DNA of 64,000 nt from positions 310,001 through 374,000 of the forward strand of contig NZ_BCZA01000001.1 in NCBI RefSeq assembly GCF_001598475.1, written 5' to 3'. The position numbers were made by a program, and so were the translations under genes. This DNA comes from Pantoea agglomerans NBRC 102470. GTDB lineage: Bacteria > Pseudomonadota > Gammaproteobacteria > Enterobacterales > Enterobacteriaceae. Positions 17,230 to 24,987 of the stretch are shown piece after piece. The notes beneath the pieces are model-generated. The model was not told the origin of the DNA. It was given only the letters and a program-made list of their open reading frames with translations, and did not search any database. Every line of letters starts with the position of its first letter. Position 1 is the first letter of the stretch.

Positions 17230-17249
17230 GCCTCCCCTTCGGGGGAGGC
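17230..17249 (+). other. UUCG-loop hairpin between hcp and tae4
   Basis: Perfect 8-bp stem GCCTCCCC / GGGGAGGC closed by the very stable TTCG tetraloop, starting 12 bases after the hcp stop. Only three T follow, so it should act as a partial terminator or 3'-end stabiliser. This would allow abundant hcp mRNA with lower expression of the downstream effector. Confidence 0.65.
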
Positions 17250-17267
17250 TTTAAAAGGAGTTCTGCT

Positions 17268-17759
17268 ATGGCACATTTGAGACCTCAGTTTTCGGCCGCC
17301 TGGAATCGCTTCTCTGAAGTCAATGTTGGAGTAGAGAAGGTGGGGGAAATACTGGGTGGAAAAGTAGAGGCGAATATCACCGCCGGAATTTTCGAGAATG
17401 CCTGCCCAATAAGAATGAGCTATGTTCTTAATTACACTGGTGTTCCTGTTCCCGCAAACAGCCGTTATGCGACCGTAACGGGTAAAGACAAAAAGCGTTA
17501 TATGTTTCGCGTCAACGATATGATGGACTTTTTAGTCGGTGCGTTTGGTCAGCCAGACCTGACTGTGACCTCACCAAAACCCGGCTCATTTAACGGTAAA
17601 CAGGGGATTATTGTGTTTCAGGGGAGTGGCTGGAGCAATGCCCGTGGGCACGTGACACTCTGGAACGGCAATATCTGCTCTGATACCTGTCACTTCCTGG
17701 GTGGCGCAGAAAATGGTAGTTTTGTTCCTGATGTTGCCTCCTTGTGGATACTGAAATGA
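17268..17759 (+). CDS. tae4: T6SS peptidoglycan amidase effector Tae4
   Basis: 163 residues from the ATG at 17268, which has AAAGGAG eight bases ahead. It matches the Tae4 family along its length: RPQFSAAWNRF at the start, then IFENACPIRMSYVLNYTG with nucleophile Cys46, RGHVTLWNG with His128, and ICSDTC with Asp139 flanked by Cys137 and Cys141, a probable disulfide. Tae4 enzymes cut the gamma-D-glutamyl-mDAP bond in the peptide stems of target cells. There is no signal peptide, as expected for an Hcp-delivered effector. The stop overlaps the immunity start (ATGA). Confidence 0.95.
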   Translation: MAHLRPQFSAAWNRFSEVNVGVEKVGEILGGKVEANITAGIFENACPIRMSYVLNYTGVPVPANSRYATVTGKDKKRYMFRVNDMMDFLVGAFGQPDLTVTSPKPGSFNGKQGIIVFQGSGWSNARGHVTLWNGNICSDTCHFLGGAENGSFVPDVASLWILK

Positions 17760-18115
17760 AAAAATTCCTGATGTTATTTGCTCTGACTTTATCTCCTGCG
17801 GCGCTGGCGATAACGCCACCGGCGCCAGACTCCTTTAAGCAACCGGAGATTTTCAGCAACTGGCTTCTGAACCGTTGTGCAGGAAAAGCTGCGACTGACA
17901 AGGCTTTCACCGATGATGCATTTAAAAGCGCGTCAGCCTGGTTAGAGGTAAGTCATCTCCCTGTTGAAGCATTCAGTGATGGTGATAAGTTAATCAATGA
18001 GTATCTGAAGATGAACCTGACTGGCTCGGTCACAGGAAACTTCAATATGATGAAATGCACGTTGCTTTCCCAAAGTCAGGATGCCGAGGCGCTCTACAAT
18101 AAGTATAAGAAATAG
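17756..18115 (+). CDS. tai4: Tae4 immunity protein Tai4
   Basis: 119 residues from the ATG at 17756, four bases inside the effector gene. A classical signal peptide (KKFLMLFALTLSPAALA) sends it to the periplasm, where it would bind and block Tae4. The helical mature part, with cysteines in LLNRCAGKA and MMKCTLL, fits the Tai4 fold, in which dimers insert a loop into the effector active site. Overlap with tae4 guarantees co-translation. Confidence 0.9.
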   Translation: MKKFLMLFALTLSPAALAITPPAPDSFKQPEIFSNWLLNRCAGKAATDKAFTDDAFKSASAWLEVSHLPVEAFSDGDKLINEYLKMNLTGSVTGNFNMMKCTLLSQSQDAEALYNKYKK

Positions 18116-18264
18116 CGTTTATTTTTAGGGGAATTAAAAGTTGATGCAGCGCTAAACATCAGCAGCGAATTTACAAAAGAGAATATGTTTAGTTAAATGA
18201 AGCCGATAATTAAACCTGAAGTTGAGCAGTATAATGTAAATTACTCTTATACGGAACTTGCCAC

Positions 18265-18639
18265 ATGATGAAGAAAGTAAGTCATTTGATTATGATAGTG
18301 CTTTTAGTTTCACCTTCATTTGTTTTGGCGAAGTCAGTTTCACACTTTGAAGGAAAAATATTCAAAGCGGATATTGAATATGATTGTGATGAAGGTAACG
18401 TCACCTGTGATGATGTTTCGCTTAAGTCAACCAGAGTAAAAGACAATTCATCGATATTTCTTAAAGGTGAAACGATAAATTCAAATTGTCCTGACGTCTG
18501 CGACTTCCGGGGTTATCGCTTTACCAACGGACAGTATGATTATTCTTTTTATCCAAGCCAGAAGGGCAACGGCCTCTGGGATTATATCGTAACCTTTAAA
18601 AGTAAAGTTATTGCTCGGGATTTTGGGGTGATTAAATAA
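18265..18639 (+). CDS. Exported cysteine-containing protein, orphan in the hcp island
   Basis: 124 residues with a signal peptide (KKVSHLIMIVLLVSPSFVLA). The mature domain has four cysteines in two close pairs, YDCDEGNVTCDD and NCPDVCDF, which suggests two disulfides and a periplasmic location. It is all beta by appearance and A+T-rich compared with the T6SS core. I do not recognise the family. Position in the hcp island, signal peptide and composition make it a candidate orphan immunity protein or a resident periplasmic inhibitor. It lies 149 bases after tai4 and may have its own promoter. Confidence 0.65.
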   Translation: MMKKVSHLIMIVLLVSPSFVLAKSVSHFEGKIFKADIEYDCDEGNVTCDDVSLKSTRVKDNSSIFLKGETINSNCPDVCDFRGYRFTNGQYDYSFYPSQKGNGLWDYIVTFKSKVIARDFGVIK

Positions 18640-18718
18640 CATCGTTTATAAAAATTACTGCATATTGAGTCTGCACTTGTTCTCAGACATAGGTGTGTTA
18701 TTACATGTGAGATTTTTA

Positions 18719-19117
18719 ATGAGAACTTATTTTTCTTTGTTGCTGTGCGTCACAGTTTTTTATGTTTCCCCCGTCTTCGCAACCAGTGATTGTTCAAGCG
18801 GAAATAATGACCAGGAAGTTCATACCTGCACCCAGAAAAACAGGAACGAAACTGAGCTTGATTTAAACAAAGAATATAAGCTGGCTAAGACCAGAGTTGA
18901 AACGCTTTTTAAAGGTGACAACAAAGAGTTAAGCCAGTATATGGATGCGTTGACTGAAGCTCAACGAGCCTGGCTGAAGTATAGAGAGAATGATTGTAAA
19001 CTGGCTTCTTATGCTGCAGATAAGGGAAGTGATTTAAGTAACGCTAATATTAATATGTGTACTTCTGAACTTAACGAGCAAAGAATTAAAAAACTTAAGT
19101 TAATTCCTTATCATTGA
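18719..19117 (+). CDS. DUF1311/LprI-like periplasmic protein (copy 1)
   Basis: 132 residues from the ATG at 18719. The signal peptide MRTYFSLLLCVTVFYVSPVFA is followed by a domain with the LprI N-terminal (DUF1311) pattern: an early cysteine pair, the helix ELDLNKEYKLAKTRVE, AQRAWLKYRENDCKLASY, and a last cysteine in NMCTSELNEQR. LprI of Mycobacterium inhibits lysozyme, and enteric YecT belongs to the same broad family. Here it may protect the cell's own peptidoglycan from muramidases. The gene is A+T-rich and ends at the start region of a paralogue. Confidence 0.7.
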   Translation: MRTYFSLLLCVTVFYVSPVFATSDCSSGNNDQEVHTCTQKNRNETELDLNKEYKLAKTRVETLFKGDNKELSQYMDALTEAQRAWLKYRENDCKLASYAADKGSDLSNANINMCTSELNEQRIKKLKLIPYH

Positions 19118-19140
19118 TGGTACAGACTGCTGAGAAATAT

Positions 19141-19539
19141 ATGAAGAGACTGCATAAATTGGCTTTAATCACTGTGTCTCTTTGCATCAGCGCTTCAGCG
19201 CTCGCTGAAGATACCTGTGCAAAACAGCCTTCAGACGGTGCGCTATTTCAGTGTACTGTTCAGCAGAAGAAGCTGGCGGAAGATGACCTCAACAAAGAAT
19301 ACCAGACGGCTAAAAAACGCATTGTAAAGATGTACGGAACGCAGAAAAAACTGGCTGATGACTATGTCACCACGCTGGTGGATACCCAGCGTAACTGGCT
19401 GAAGTATCGTGATGGTCAGTGCAAGCTGGAAGCTTTTGCCGCTGAAGAAGGCAGCAATGCGAATGCGGTTGCCACCAACCTCTGTGTTATCCGCATCGAC
19501 AAAGAACGTACTGCTATTCTGAAGCAACTGCCTTACTGA
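19141..19539 (+). CDS. DUF1311/LprI-like periplasmic protein (copy 2)
   Basis: 132 residues from the ATG at 19141; a longer frame from 19117 would bury the signal peptide MKRLHKLALITVSLCISASALA. The mature part parallels the preceding protein segment by segment: DDLNKEYQTAKKRIVKM, TQRNWLKYRDGQCKLEAFAAEEGS and NLCVIRIDKERTAIL, with the same four cysteine positions. This is a tandem duplication that has diverged strongly, and this copy is richer in G+C. It has the same proposed periplasmic role, lysozyme-inhibitor-like. A stem-loop follows the stop. Confidence 0.75.
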   Translation: MKRLHKLALITVSLCISASALAEDTCAKQPSDGALFQCTVQQKKLAEDDLNKEYQTAKKRIVKMYGTQKKLADDYVTTLVDTQRNWLKYRDGQCKLEAFAAEEGSNANAVATNLCVIRIDKERTAILKQLPY

Positions 19540-19546
19540 TTATGTC

Positions 19547-19578
19547 GTCGTGCTCAGGGTTTACAGGCTGGGCACGAC
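19547..19578 (+). terminator. Stem-loop closing the hcp island
   Basis: Eleven-pair stem GTCGTGCTCAG / CTGGGCACGAC (one G-U pair) with a ten-base loop, eight bases after the stop of the second DUF1311 gene. The following ATTCTCTATG is not a proper T run, so efficiency is uncertain. Confidence 0.5.
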
Positions 19579-19862
19579 ATTCTCTATGAATATCACTCTC
19601 TGCATTACGCTGTAATCCCGTTTTTTCAATACCGGTAAATAATTCTGTATAAATGATATTTCAGCAGAGTGGTTTCTGGTGATTGTAATGCAATCATCTT
19701 TGCAACTATTTTGATGTTTACCCTGTATGTTAATTAAAGATAAGCCGTTAACGCAGCTTCATCTTCTTAAATAAATATAATTTTTCTCTGTTTAAAGGAT
19801 TGAATTAATACAGTGGCAGAGTATTTAAATAGACAACTCCCAAAATTAAATCCCCCCGCTCT

Positions 19863-19901
19863 CTATACCCCGCGCCTTTCCTTGAGAGGTGCGCGGTATA
19901 G
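19863..19901 (+). other. Leader hairpin before tagH
   Basis: Arms CTATACCCCGCGCC (actual bases 19863-19876) and GGTGCGCGGTATAG (19888-19901) pair over 14 positions with one mismatch and one G-U, around an 11-base loop. It ends 31 bases before the tagH start, so it would form in the mRNA leader or serve as a long operator dyad. Confidence 0.45.
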
Positions 19902-19931
19902 ATGCCGAACCGCTAACCGCAGGAATCCGTT

Positions 19932-21803
19932 ATGCGCTTTACGATAATAACGACTAAACCCGGCCAACAGCCGCCGCAAACTCATTGTGATTTCTTTCCG
20001 CCTGGCGGCACCATTGGTCGTGGTGTGGATAATAATCTGGTGCTGCCGGATGACGATCGCACACTCTCCCGCCTGCAGGCGATTGTGCACATCACGGCAA
20101 ATGGCGAATGTCGCCTGACCAACCGTGGCAATGTGACGCGCGTGTTACTCAACGATATTCCGCTGGAACGCGGACGTCAGGTTGAGCTGCAGGATGGAGA
20201 CATACTGGGCATCGATGATTACCAATTGCTGGTCAGCGATCTCAACAGTGCACAGCAACCGCAGAGTGAAAGAGCTGTTCCGCGTCCTGAGCCGGTGCAG
20301 CCCGTAGCACCCGCTCGCGAACCGGCAGCGGAAAAAGCCAGCACCACCGCCGCCATTCCCAGCGAAATCTGGGACAGCCTGGCGAAAGAGTTTTCGATTT
20401 CGGACGATCTCTCTAAACGCAAAGCTGCGCCAGAGATGCCTGAGGCCCATCCGCTGACTGCGCCCGCTCGTCCTGATCGTAATCCGGAAGATCCGCTGGC
20501 TCAGCTGATTAACGATGCACCGCTGGATTATGGTCAGCAGCCAAAAAACAGCAGCCTGTTTGATGAAGGCGATGCGCTGTTCGGGCAGCAGAGTATTTTT
20601 GACGACCGGACGCCAAGCACGCTGTCTGCTCAGCAAAACACGGCGCCACCGCAGGCTGAAACGCCTGCCGCTGAACTTGATCCGCTGAGCCTGTTTGACG
20701 GCGAGAGCAGCACGGATGTGCGCAACCATGATGATCCGCTGGGTCTGATGATGGGCAACGCGGTGCCGCTGGCGCAGCCGGAGCTGACGACGCCGAAACC
20801 GGCCACGTTGCATGTGCCACCTCAACCGGTGGCAAAAAATGAGCCGATGGCCGCACGTCCATCGCAGCAGGATCCCGCCAGCCTGACCGACACCGACCAC
20901 TCACCGCTGTTCAGCTTCGACGAATCACAGCATGAGACTCACAGCCAGCCTCATCCTGAGGCACAGCAGCAGACGCCGCTGATTGACGAGGAACTGCCCG
21001 GCCAGTCTGACGCGGTGAATCCACAGATCGATTACGGCGGAATTACGCTGCCCACGCCGCAGGCGGTACAGCGTACGCCATCCCCGACGCCGAAAGGGCG
21101 GTTGCGCATCGATCCCGTAGCTTCCGGTCGCCATCATGCCGCCGCTGCGCACCCGACGACACCCAGCGAAAGCAGCGGTGATGCCCTAAAGGGCGAACTA
21201 CTGGATGCGTTGCTGGAGGGAATGGGTCTGCGCGACCTGCAGCCGACGCCGCAATTTGACCGTGAGCAGATGCTGCAATTCGGGCAGATGCTGAGCATGT
21301 TTTCGCAGGGTACGGTGGCGCTACTCTCTTCGCGTTCGATCCTCAAGCGCGGGGTGAAGGCAGACATGACGGTGATCCTCGACGACGCCAATAACCCGTT
21401 CAAGCTACTGCCTTCGGGCAAAACCGTCTTAATGCAGATGTTTGGCAGCCGGATGCCGGGCTTTATGCCGCCGCGTCAGGCAGTGCGTGATGCGCTGATC
21501 GATCTGCAGGCGCACCAGCTGGGCATGATCGCCGGTATCCGCGCCATCATCGCCTCAATGCTGCAATCCTTTAACCCGGAGCAGCTGGAGGAGGAAGCGC
21601 GTCAGGCGGGATCGGTGTCACGTATCGGCCTGCCGGGCAGCCGTAAAGCGGCGCTCTGGGAGCATTTTGTTGAGCGCTACGGCGAGACGGCGGGCGAGAT
21701 CGAAGACGATTTCCACACCCTGTTCGGCGAAGCGTTCCTGCACGCCTATGACCTGGAAGTTAATCAGTACAAAGACTCACAAACCCACACGGATGACGCA
21801 TGA
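19932..21803 (+). CDS. tagH: T6SS FHA-domain regulator TagH (Fha)
   Basis: 623 residues. The N-terminal FHA domain covers about residues 1-95, with GGTIGRGVDNNLVLPDDDRT and LSRLQAIVHI giving the phosphothreonine-binding Gly-Arg and Ser-Arg residues. A long low-complexity Pro/Gln/Ala linker spans about 100-400. The conserved type VI FHA C-terminal domain (LLDALLEGMGLRDL... QMLSMFSQGTVALLSSRS) follows to the end. Fha proteins are phosphorylated by PpkA and switch on secretion; PppA reverses this. Both enzymes are encoded in the same block. The stop overlaps the pppA start (ATGA). Confidence 0.92.
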   Translation: MRFTIITTKPGQQPPQTHCDFFPPGGTIGRGVDNNLVLPDDDRTLSRLQAIVHITANGECRLTNRGNVTRVLLNDIPLERGRQVELQDGDILGIDDYQLLVSDLNSAQQPQSERAVPRPEPVQPVAPAREPAAEKASTTAAIPSEIWDSLAKEFSISDDLSKRKAAPEMPEAHPLTAPARPDRNPEDPLAQLINDAPLDYGQQPKNSSLFDEGDALFGQQSIFDDRTPSTLSAQQNTAPPQAETPAAELDPLSLFDGESSTDVRNHDDPLGLMMGNAVPLAQPELTTPKPATLHVPPQPVAKNEPMAARPSQQDPASLTDTDHSPLFSFDESQHETHSQPHPEAQQQTPLIDEELPGQSDAVNPQIDYGGITLPTPQAVQRTPSPTPKGRLRIDPVASGRHHAAAAHPTTPSESSGDALKGELLDALLEGMGLRDLQPTPQFDREQMLQFGQMLSMFSQGTVALLSSRSILKRGVKADMTVILDDANNPFKLLPSGKTVLMQMFGSRMPGFMPPRQAVRDALIDLQAHQLGMIAGIRAIIASMLQSFNPEQLEEEARQAGSVSRIGLPGSRKAALWEHFVERYGETAGEIEDDFHTLFGEAFLHAYDLEVNQYKDSQTHTDDA

Positions 21804-22591
21804 ATATCACTATTGCCTCGACGTCGAATCAGGGCGATCGCGCCAGTAACCAGGATCAGATCGGTGATGTCATCGGTAAGCGCTCGGCCTGCTTTGTGGT
21901 CTGCGACGGTGTGGCCGGATTTCCCGGCGGGGACATCGCGGCATCGATTGCCCGCAGCAGCCTGCTGCAGGCGTTTGATGGCGATGCGCATCTCAATGCG
22001 CAGTCGATTCGTAACTACGTCAATCAGGCGAATCACGCCATCCGCCAGCAGCAGAAAGCCAGCAGCGAACACAGCCGGATGGGCACTACGCTGGTCAGCC
22101 TGTTTATTGACCGCGACTACCATCTGGCCTGCTGGGCCCATGCAGGCGACAGCCGCCTCTATCTGTTCCGTCGCGGCTATCTCTATCTGGTCACCACCGA
22201 CCACAGCCTGGTGCAGCAGATGAAAGATGCCGGACATCGCACCGAAGGCATCAACAGCAATCTGCTCTATTTTGCGCTGGGGATGGGCGATGAGCAGCGC
22301 GACGCCAGCTACAGCGAGGTGGTCGGGATTGAAGATGGCGACGCCTTTTTACTCTGCACCGATGGTTTCTGGCACGGTGTGACGCTGGAACAGATGCAGC
22401 AGTCGCTGCACATGGTGAATACGCCGGAAGAGTGGCTGACGCTGATGCAGCAAATCATCAGGAACGATCAGCCGGATCAGGGGCAGCAGGATAATTTCAG
22501 CGCGCTGGCCGTCTGGATTGGATCACCTCAGGACACCACCTTGCTGCACTCGCTCTCTGAAGCGGCGCAGTTCTTCCCTCTGCGAGATTGA
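21800..22591 (+). CDS. pppA: PP2C-type protein phosphatase PppA
   Basis: 263 residues with all metal-binding PP2C motifs: NQDQIGD, CDGVAGFPGGDIAAS, WAHAGDSRLYLF, LCTDGFW and the final QDNFSALAV. In T6SS control PppA dephosphorylates Fha and dampens or resets assembly. It is cytosolic and has no extra domains. It is translationally coupled to tagH, and the next gene begins ten bases later. Stp1/PrpC are the closest general families, but context makes PppA the right call. Confidence 0.93.
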   Translation: MNITIASTSNQGDRASNQDQIGDVIGKRSACFVVCDGVAGFPGGDIAASIARSSLLQAFDGDAHLNAQSIRNYVNQANHAIRQQQKASSEHSRMGTTLVSLFIDRDYHLACWAHAGDSRLYLFRRGYLYLVTTDHSLVQQMKDAGHRTEGINSNLLYFALGMGDEQRDASYSEVVGIEDGDAFLLCTDGFWHGVTLEQMQQSLHMVNTPEEWLTLMQQIIRNDQPDQGQQDNFSALAVWIGSPQDTTLLHSLSEAAQFFPLRD

Positions 22592-22601
22592 GAACGCCAA
22601 C

Positions 22602-23576
22602 ATGAAATATGGATTACTGGGTCTGGCTGCGCTGCTGCTCAGCACGCAGGCTTATGCTGAAAACTATCGCATCGTACAGTCCCCGGCACAGAAACTGGAT
22701 GTCTGGATTGATGACGTAAAAAACAATCAGCTGTCGAGCTGGTGTAACAGCACCATTAACCTGCGCATCGTCACCCTGGGTGAAAAAAACGCCGCGGTGT
22801 TGAAAGATTTTCTGCCCCGCGTTGCCGGACTGATGGCGTCGCAGTGTAAACCGCTGCAACAGTTGCACTGGCAACTGACCGATGCGCAGGGGAGTGAAAT
22901 TGCTACTGGCAGCGCCGCCCGTGCGCAGCAGTGGAAAACCGTGGTGACGCCGCCCGCGACGCAGCCGCTCCAGCCGACGGCTACGGCGGTCCCCGCAGAC
23001 GCACTACGCAACGCCGCTCAGGCCGACACGTCGCCGTGGCTGCAATTCAGTCTGCTGGACGGCTGCCATTTCCGTACCTGGTGGCAGCACCCGGCACAGG
23101 GCAGCGCGCTGTTTGTTCCGGCAAATCAGGGGCTGATCTGTGGTTCGGATGGCTGGCTCAGCGGACACAGCCGACTGACGCAACAGGGTAACGGCGCACC
23201 AGCGGCAGTCGGCGTGACCTTCCTGCAGGGTTTTCCGGTGATGGGGTTGAGCAATCAGTCGCCCACTGCCGAACTGCACATCACCACGGTCAACAGTGAA
23301 CGCATGGTGCTGAGCAATGAAAAATCCCCGGACAGCTGGCTGATTCTGCCGTTCAGCAACCGCTTTAACGGCTGGCAGGCAACGCGTCAGGTGGTGGTGC
23401 AGATGCCCGTCAGCGAAGCCGCCGATCAGAGTGCGCTGCAGGCGCGTCTGCAGGAAGTCCGTAAAGTCTGGTCGCCGTGGATCAGTGGCGATGCCGCACT
23501 GAGCGTGCAGCTGGTGGAAAAACTCCATCCTGAACTGAAAGATCCCGCCGCTGCGGTCTACCGCACTCTTAACTGA
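22602..23576 (+). CDS. T6SS-locus exported protein of unknown function
   Basis: 324 residues from the ATG at 22602; the upstream in-frame extension overlaps pppA and would hide the signal peptide (KYGLLGLAALLLSTQAYA). The mature N-terminal domain has IVQSPAQKLDVWIDDVKN, then cysteines in SSWCNSTINLRIV and ASQCKPLQ, followed by a Pro/Thr linker near residues 117-140. A C-terminal domain starts around residue 146 with LDGCHFRTWWQHP. It is embedded in the operon between pppA and tagJ, so a periplasmic accessory or sensing role in T6SS control is likely. I considered VasI/TagO but see no clear match, so no name is given. Confidence 0.75.
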   Translation: MKYGLLGLAALLLSTQAYAENYRIVQSPAQKLDVWIDDVKNNQLSSWCNSTINLRIVTLGEKNAAVLKDFLPRVAGLMASQCKPLQQLHWQLTDAQGSEIATGSAARAQQWKTVVTPPATQPLQPTATAVPADALRNAAQADTSPWLQFSLLDGCHFRTWWQHPAQGSALFVPANQGLICGSDGWLSGHSRLTQQGNGAPAAVGVTFLQGFPVMGLSNQSPTAELHITTVNSERMVLSNEKSPDSWLILPFSNRFNGWQATRQVVVQMPVSEAADQSALQARLQEVRKVWSPWISGDAALSVQLVEKLHPELKDPAAAVYRTLN

Positions 23577-23592
23577 CGCAAAAGGAGTTTGC

Positions 23593-24420
23593 ATGGAATC
23601 CTTACAACACCGTCTGGCCAGCGCCACCCTCGGCGAGACGCTCGCTGACGTGACCCGCCAGATTCAGGCAAATCCGGCGAATGCTGACCTGCGGGCCGCC
23701 TTTGTGCAGCTGCTCTGTCTTTCAGGCAACTGGGCGCGCGCGCAGACGCAGCTGCAATCCTGGCTGGCGTTAAGCCCGCAGGCGCAACCGACAGTTAATC
23801 TGCTGCAACAGGCGATCGCCGGTGAGCTGCAGCGTGACGCGGTGTTGCGTGGCCAGGCCGACCCGGTGCTGCCGGGCAGCGCCTGGCACTGGTGCGACAC
23901 GCTGCTGGCCGCCTTGCAGGCCGAAACCGCGGGTGATGTCGCGCGCGGCAGCACGCTGCGGGCTGAAGCGCTTGAGCTCGCGGCGGCCAATCCCGGCACC
24001 GCAACGCAGCAGGATCAGCCCACCGCATTCAGCTGGCTGATGGATGGCGACAGCCGTTTCGGGCCAGTGTGTGAAGTCATCAGTCAGGGCCGTTATTACT
24101 GGATCCCGTTTGCCGCCATTCGTGAGATGCAGTTTCAGGCACCCGCCAGCGTCACCGATCTGGTGTGGCGTCACACGCGTGTGCAGCTGGTTGATGGCAG
24201 TGAGCAGGTGTGCCAGATCCCGGCGCGCTATCCGCTGCTGGCGGCATCTGACGAACGTTTTCTGCGCGCCAGCGTCACCGAATGGCAGCCGCTGGGTGAG
24301 GATCCGGACCAGTTTATCGGCCAGGGACAAAAAATGTGGCTCAGCGACAGCGCGGAATTCTCGCTGCTGAGCCTGCTGCAGGTCGCGTTTGACAGCGTTG
24401 AGTCCGCCGATGAGCCATGA
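23593..24420 (+). CDS. tagJ: T6SS accessory protein TagJ (ImpE/SciE family)
   Basis: 275 residues. The N-terminal half is TPR-like (ANPANADLRAAFVQLLCLSG... WARAQTQLQSWLAL), and the C-terminal half has the ImpE signature FSWLMDGDSRFGPVCEVI followed by GRYYWIPFAAIREMQF. TagJ binds the N-terminal helix of TssB and is thought to assist ClpV-mediated sheath recycling in some systems. It has an AAAGGAG ribosome site. Its 3' end overlaps the tssE start by 11 bases. Confidence 0.9.
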   Translation: MESLQHRLASATLGETLADVTRQIQANPANADLRAAFVQLLCLSGNWARAQTQLQSWLALSPQAQPTVNLLQQAIAGELQRDAVLRGQADPVLPGSAWHWCDTLLAALQAETAGDVARGSTLRAEALELAAANPGTATQQDQPTAFSWLMDGDSRFGPVCEVISQGRYYWIPFAAIREMQFQAPASVTDLVWRHTRVQLVDGSEQVCQIPARYPLLAASDERFLRASVTEWQPLGEDPDQFIGQGQKMWLSDSAEFSLLSLLQVAFDSVESADEP

Positions 24421-24985
24421 TTCAGGCGCGCAAAACGACGGCTATGCCCAGCTGCATGGCGGCTTTCGCGCGCGTAAAAAACGTGATGCGTTAACCGCCC
24501 GCGACAAGCTGCAATCCTCGCTGCTGGATCGCCTGACCGACAACGCGCCGGATAAACAGCAGGAAGCGGACAACAGCATGCTGATCACTCACAGCACGCT
24601 GCGCCGTCACGTACTGCGCGATCTGCAGTGGCTGTTCAACACCATCAACAATGAAGCGCAGCAGGATCTCAGCGGCTTTGACCAGGTGCAGCGCTCTGTC
24701 TGGAACTTCGGTGTGGCACCGCTGGCCGGGCAGAACGTCTCCGATATCGAATGGCAGGATATGCAGCGCAAAATGACCAACGCCATTCTGCACTTCGAGC
24801 CGCGCATCCTGCCGCAGGGTTTACAGGTGCGCTGCGTCAGCGATCTCGGCTCGCTCAGCCTGCACAACGTGCTGTCGATTGAGATCAAAGGGCGGCTCTG
24901 GTGCGTGCCTTATCCGCTGGCGTTTCTGTTCCGCACTCAGGTTGATCTGGAGAGCGGCCATTTCGAACTACAGGATGCAGGGTAA
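24410..24985 (+). CDS. tssE: T6SS baseplate protein TssE (gp25-like)
   Basis: 191 residues from the ATG at 24410, inside the end of tagJ; the longer frame uses an upstream TTG. The gp25-like lysozyme-related fold is shown by LRRHVLRDLQWLFNT, SVWNFGVAPLAGQN and AILHFEPRILPQGLQV. The conserved ESV-like sheath-initiating region is present around HSTLRRHVLRDL. TssE forms the wedge with TssF and TssG and nucleates the sheath. Three bases separate it from tssF. Confidence 0.92.
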   Translation: MSHDSGAQNDGYAQLHGGFRARKKRDALTARDKLQSSLLDRLTDNAPDKQQEADNSMLITHSTLRRHVLRDLQWLFNTINNEAQQDLSGFDQVQRSVWNFGVAPLAGQNVSDIEWQDMQRKMTNAILHFEPRILPQGLQVRCVSDLGSLSLHNVLSIEIKGRLWCVPYPLAFLFRTQVDLESGHFELQDAG

Positions 24986-24987
24986 TC

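Larger units (their letters stand above)
16735..19539 (+). other. hcp island of the T6SS
   Basis: Six + strand genes from hcp to the second DUF1311 gene: tube protein, amidase effector, immunity, and three further exported proteins. From tae4 on, composition is more A+T-rich than the flanking core genes, and it is bounded by stem-loop-bearing intergenic regions. This matches a variable cargo segment inserted between the two conserved T6SS blocks. Confidence 0.7.
19540..19931. other. Intergenic region ahead of the second T6SS block
   Basis: About 390 bases, A+T-rich in the middle, with no believable gene. It has stem-loops at both ends (19547-19578 and 19863-19901). It most likely carries the end of the hcp-island transcript and the promoter of the tagH-to-ppkA block; no convincing -35/-10 pair stood out. 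Confidence 0.55.

Noticed and set aside
22602..23576. Naming this T6SS gene vasI/tagO
   Set aside because: The sequence does not show the features I associate with that family, so a name would be a guess from position.
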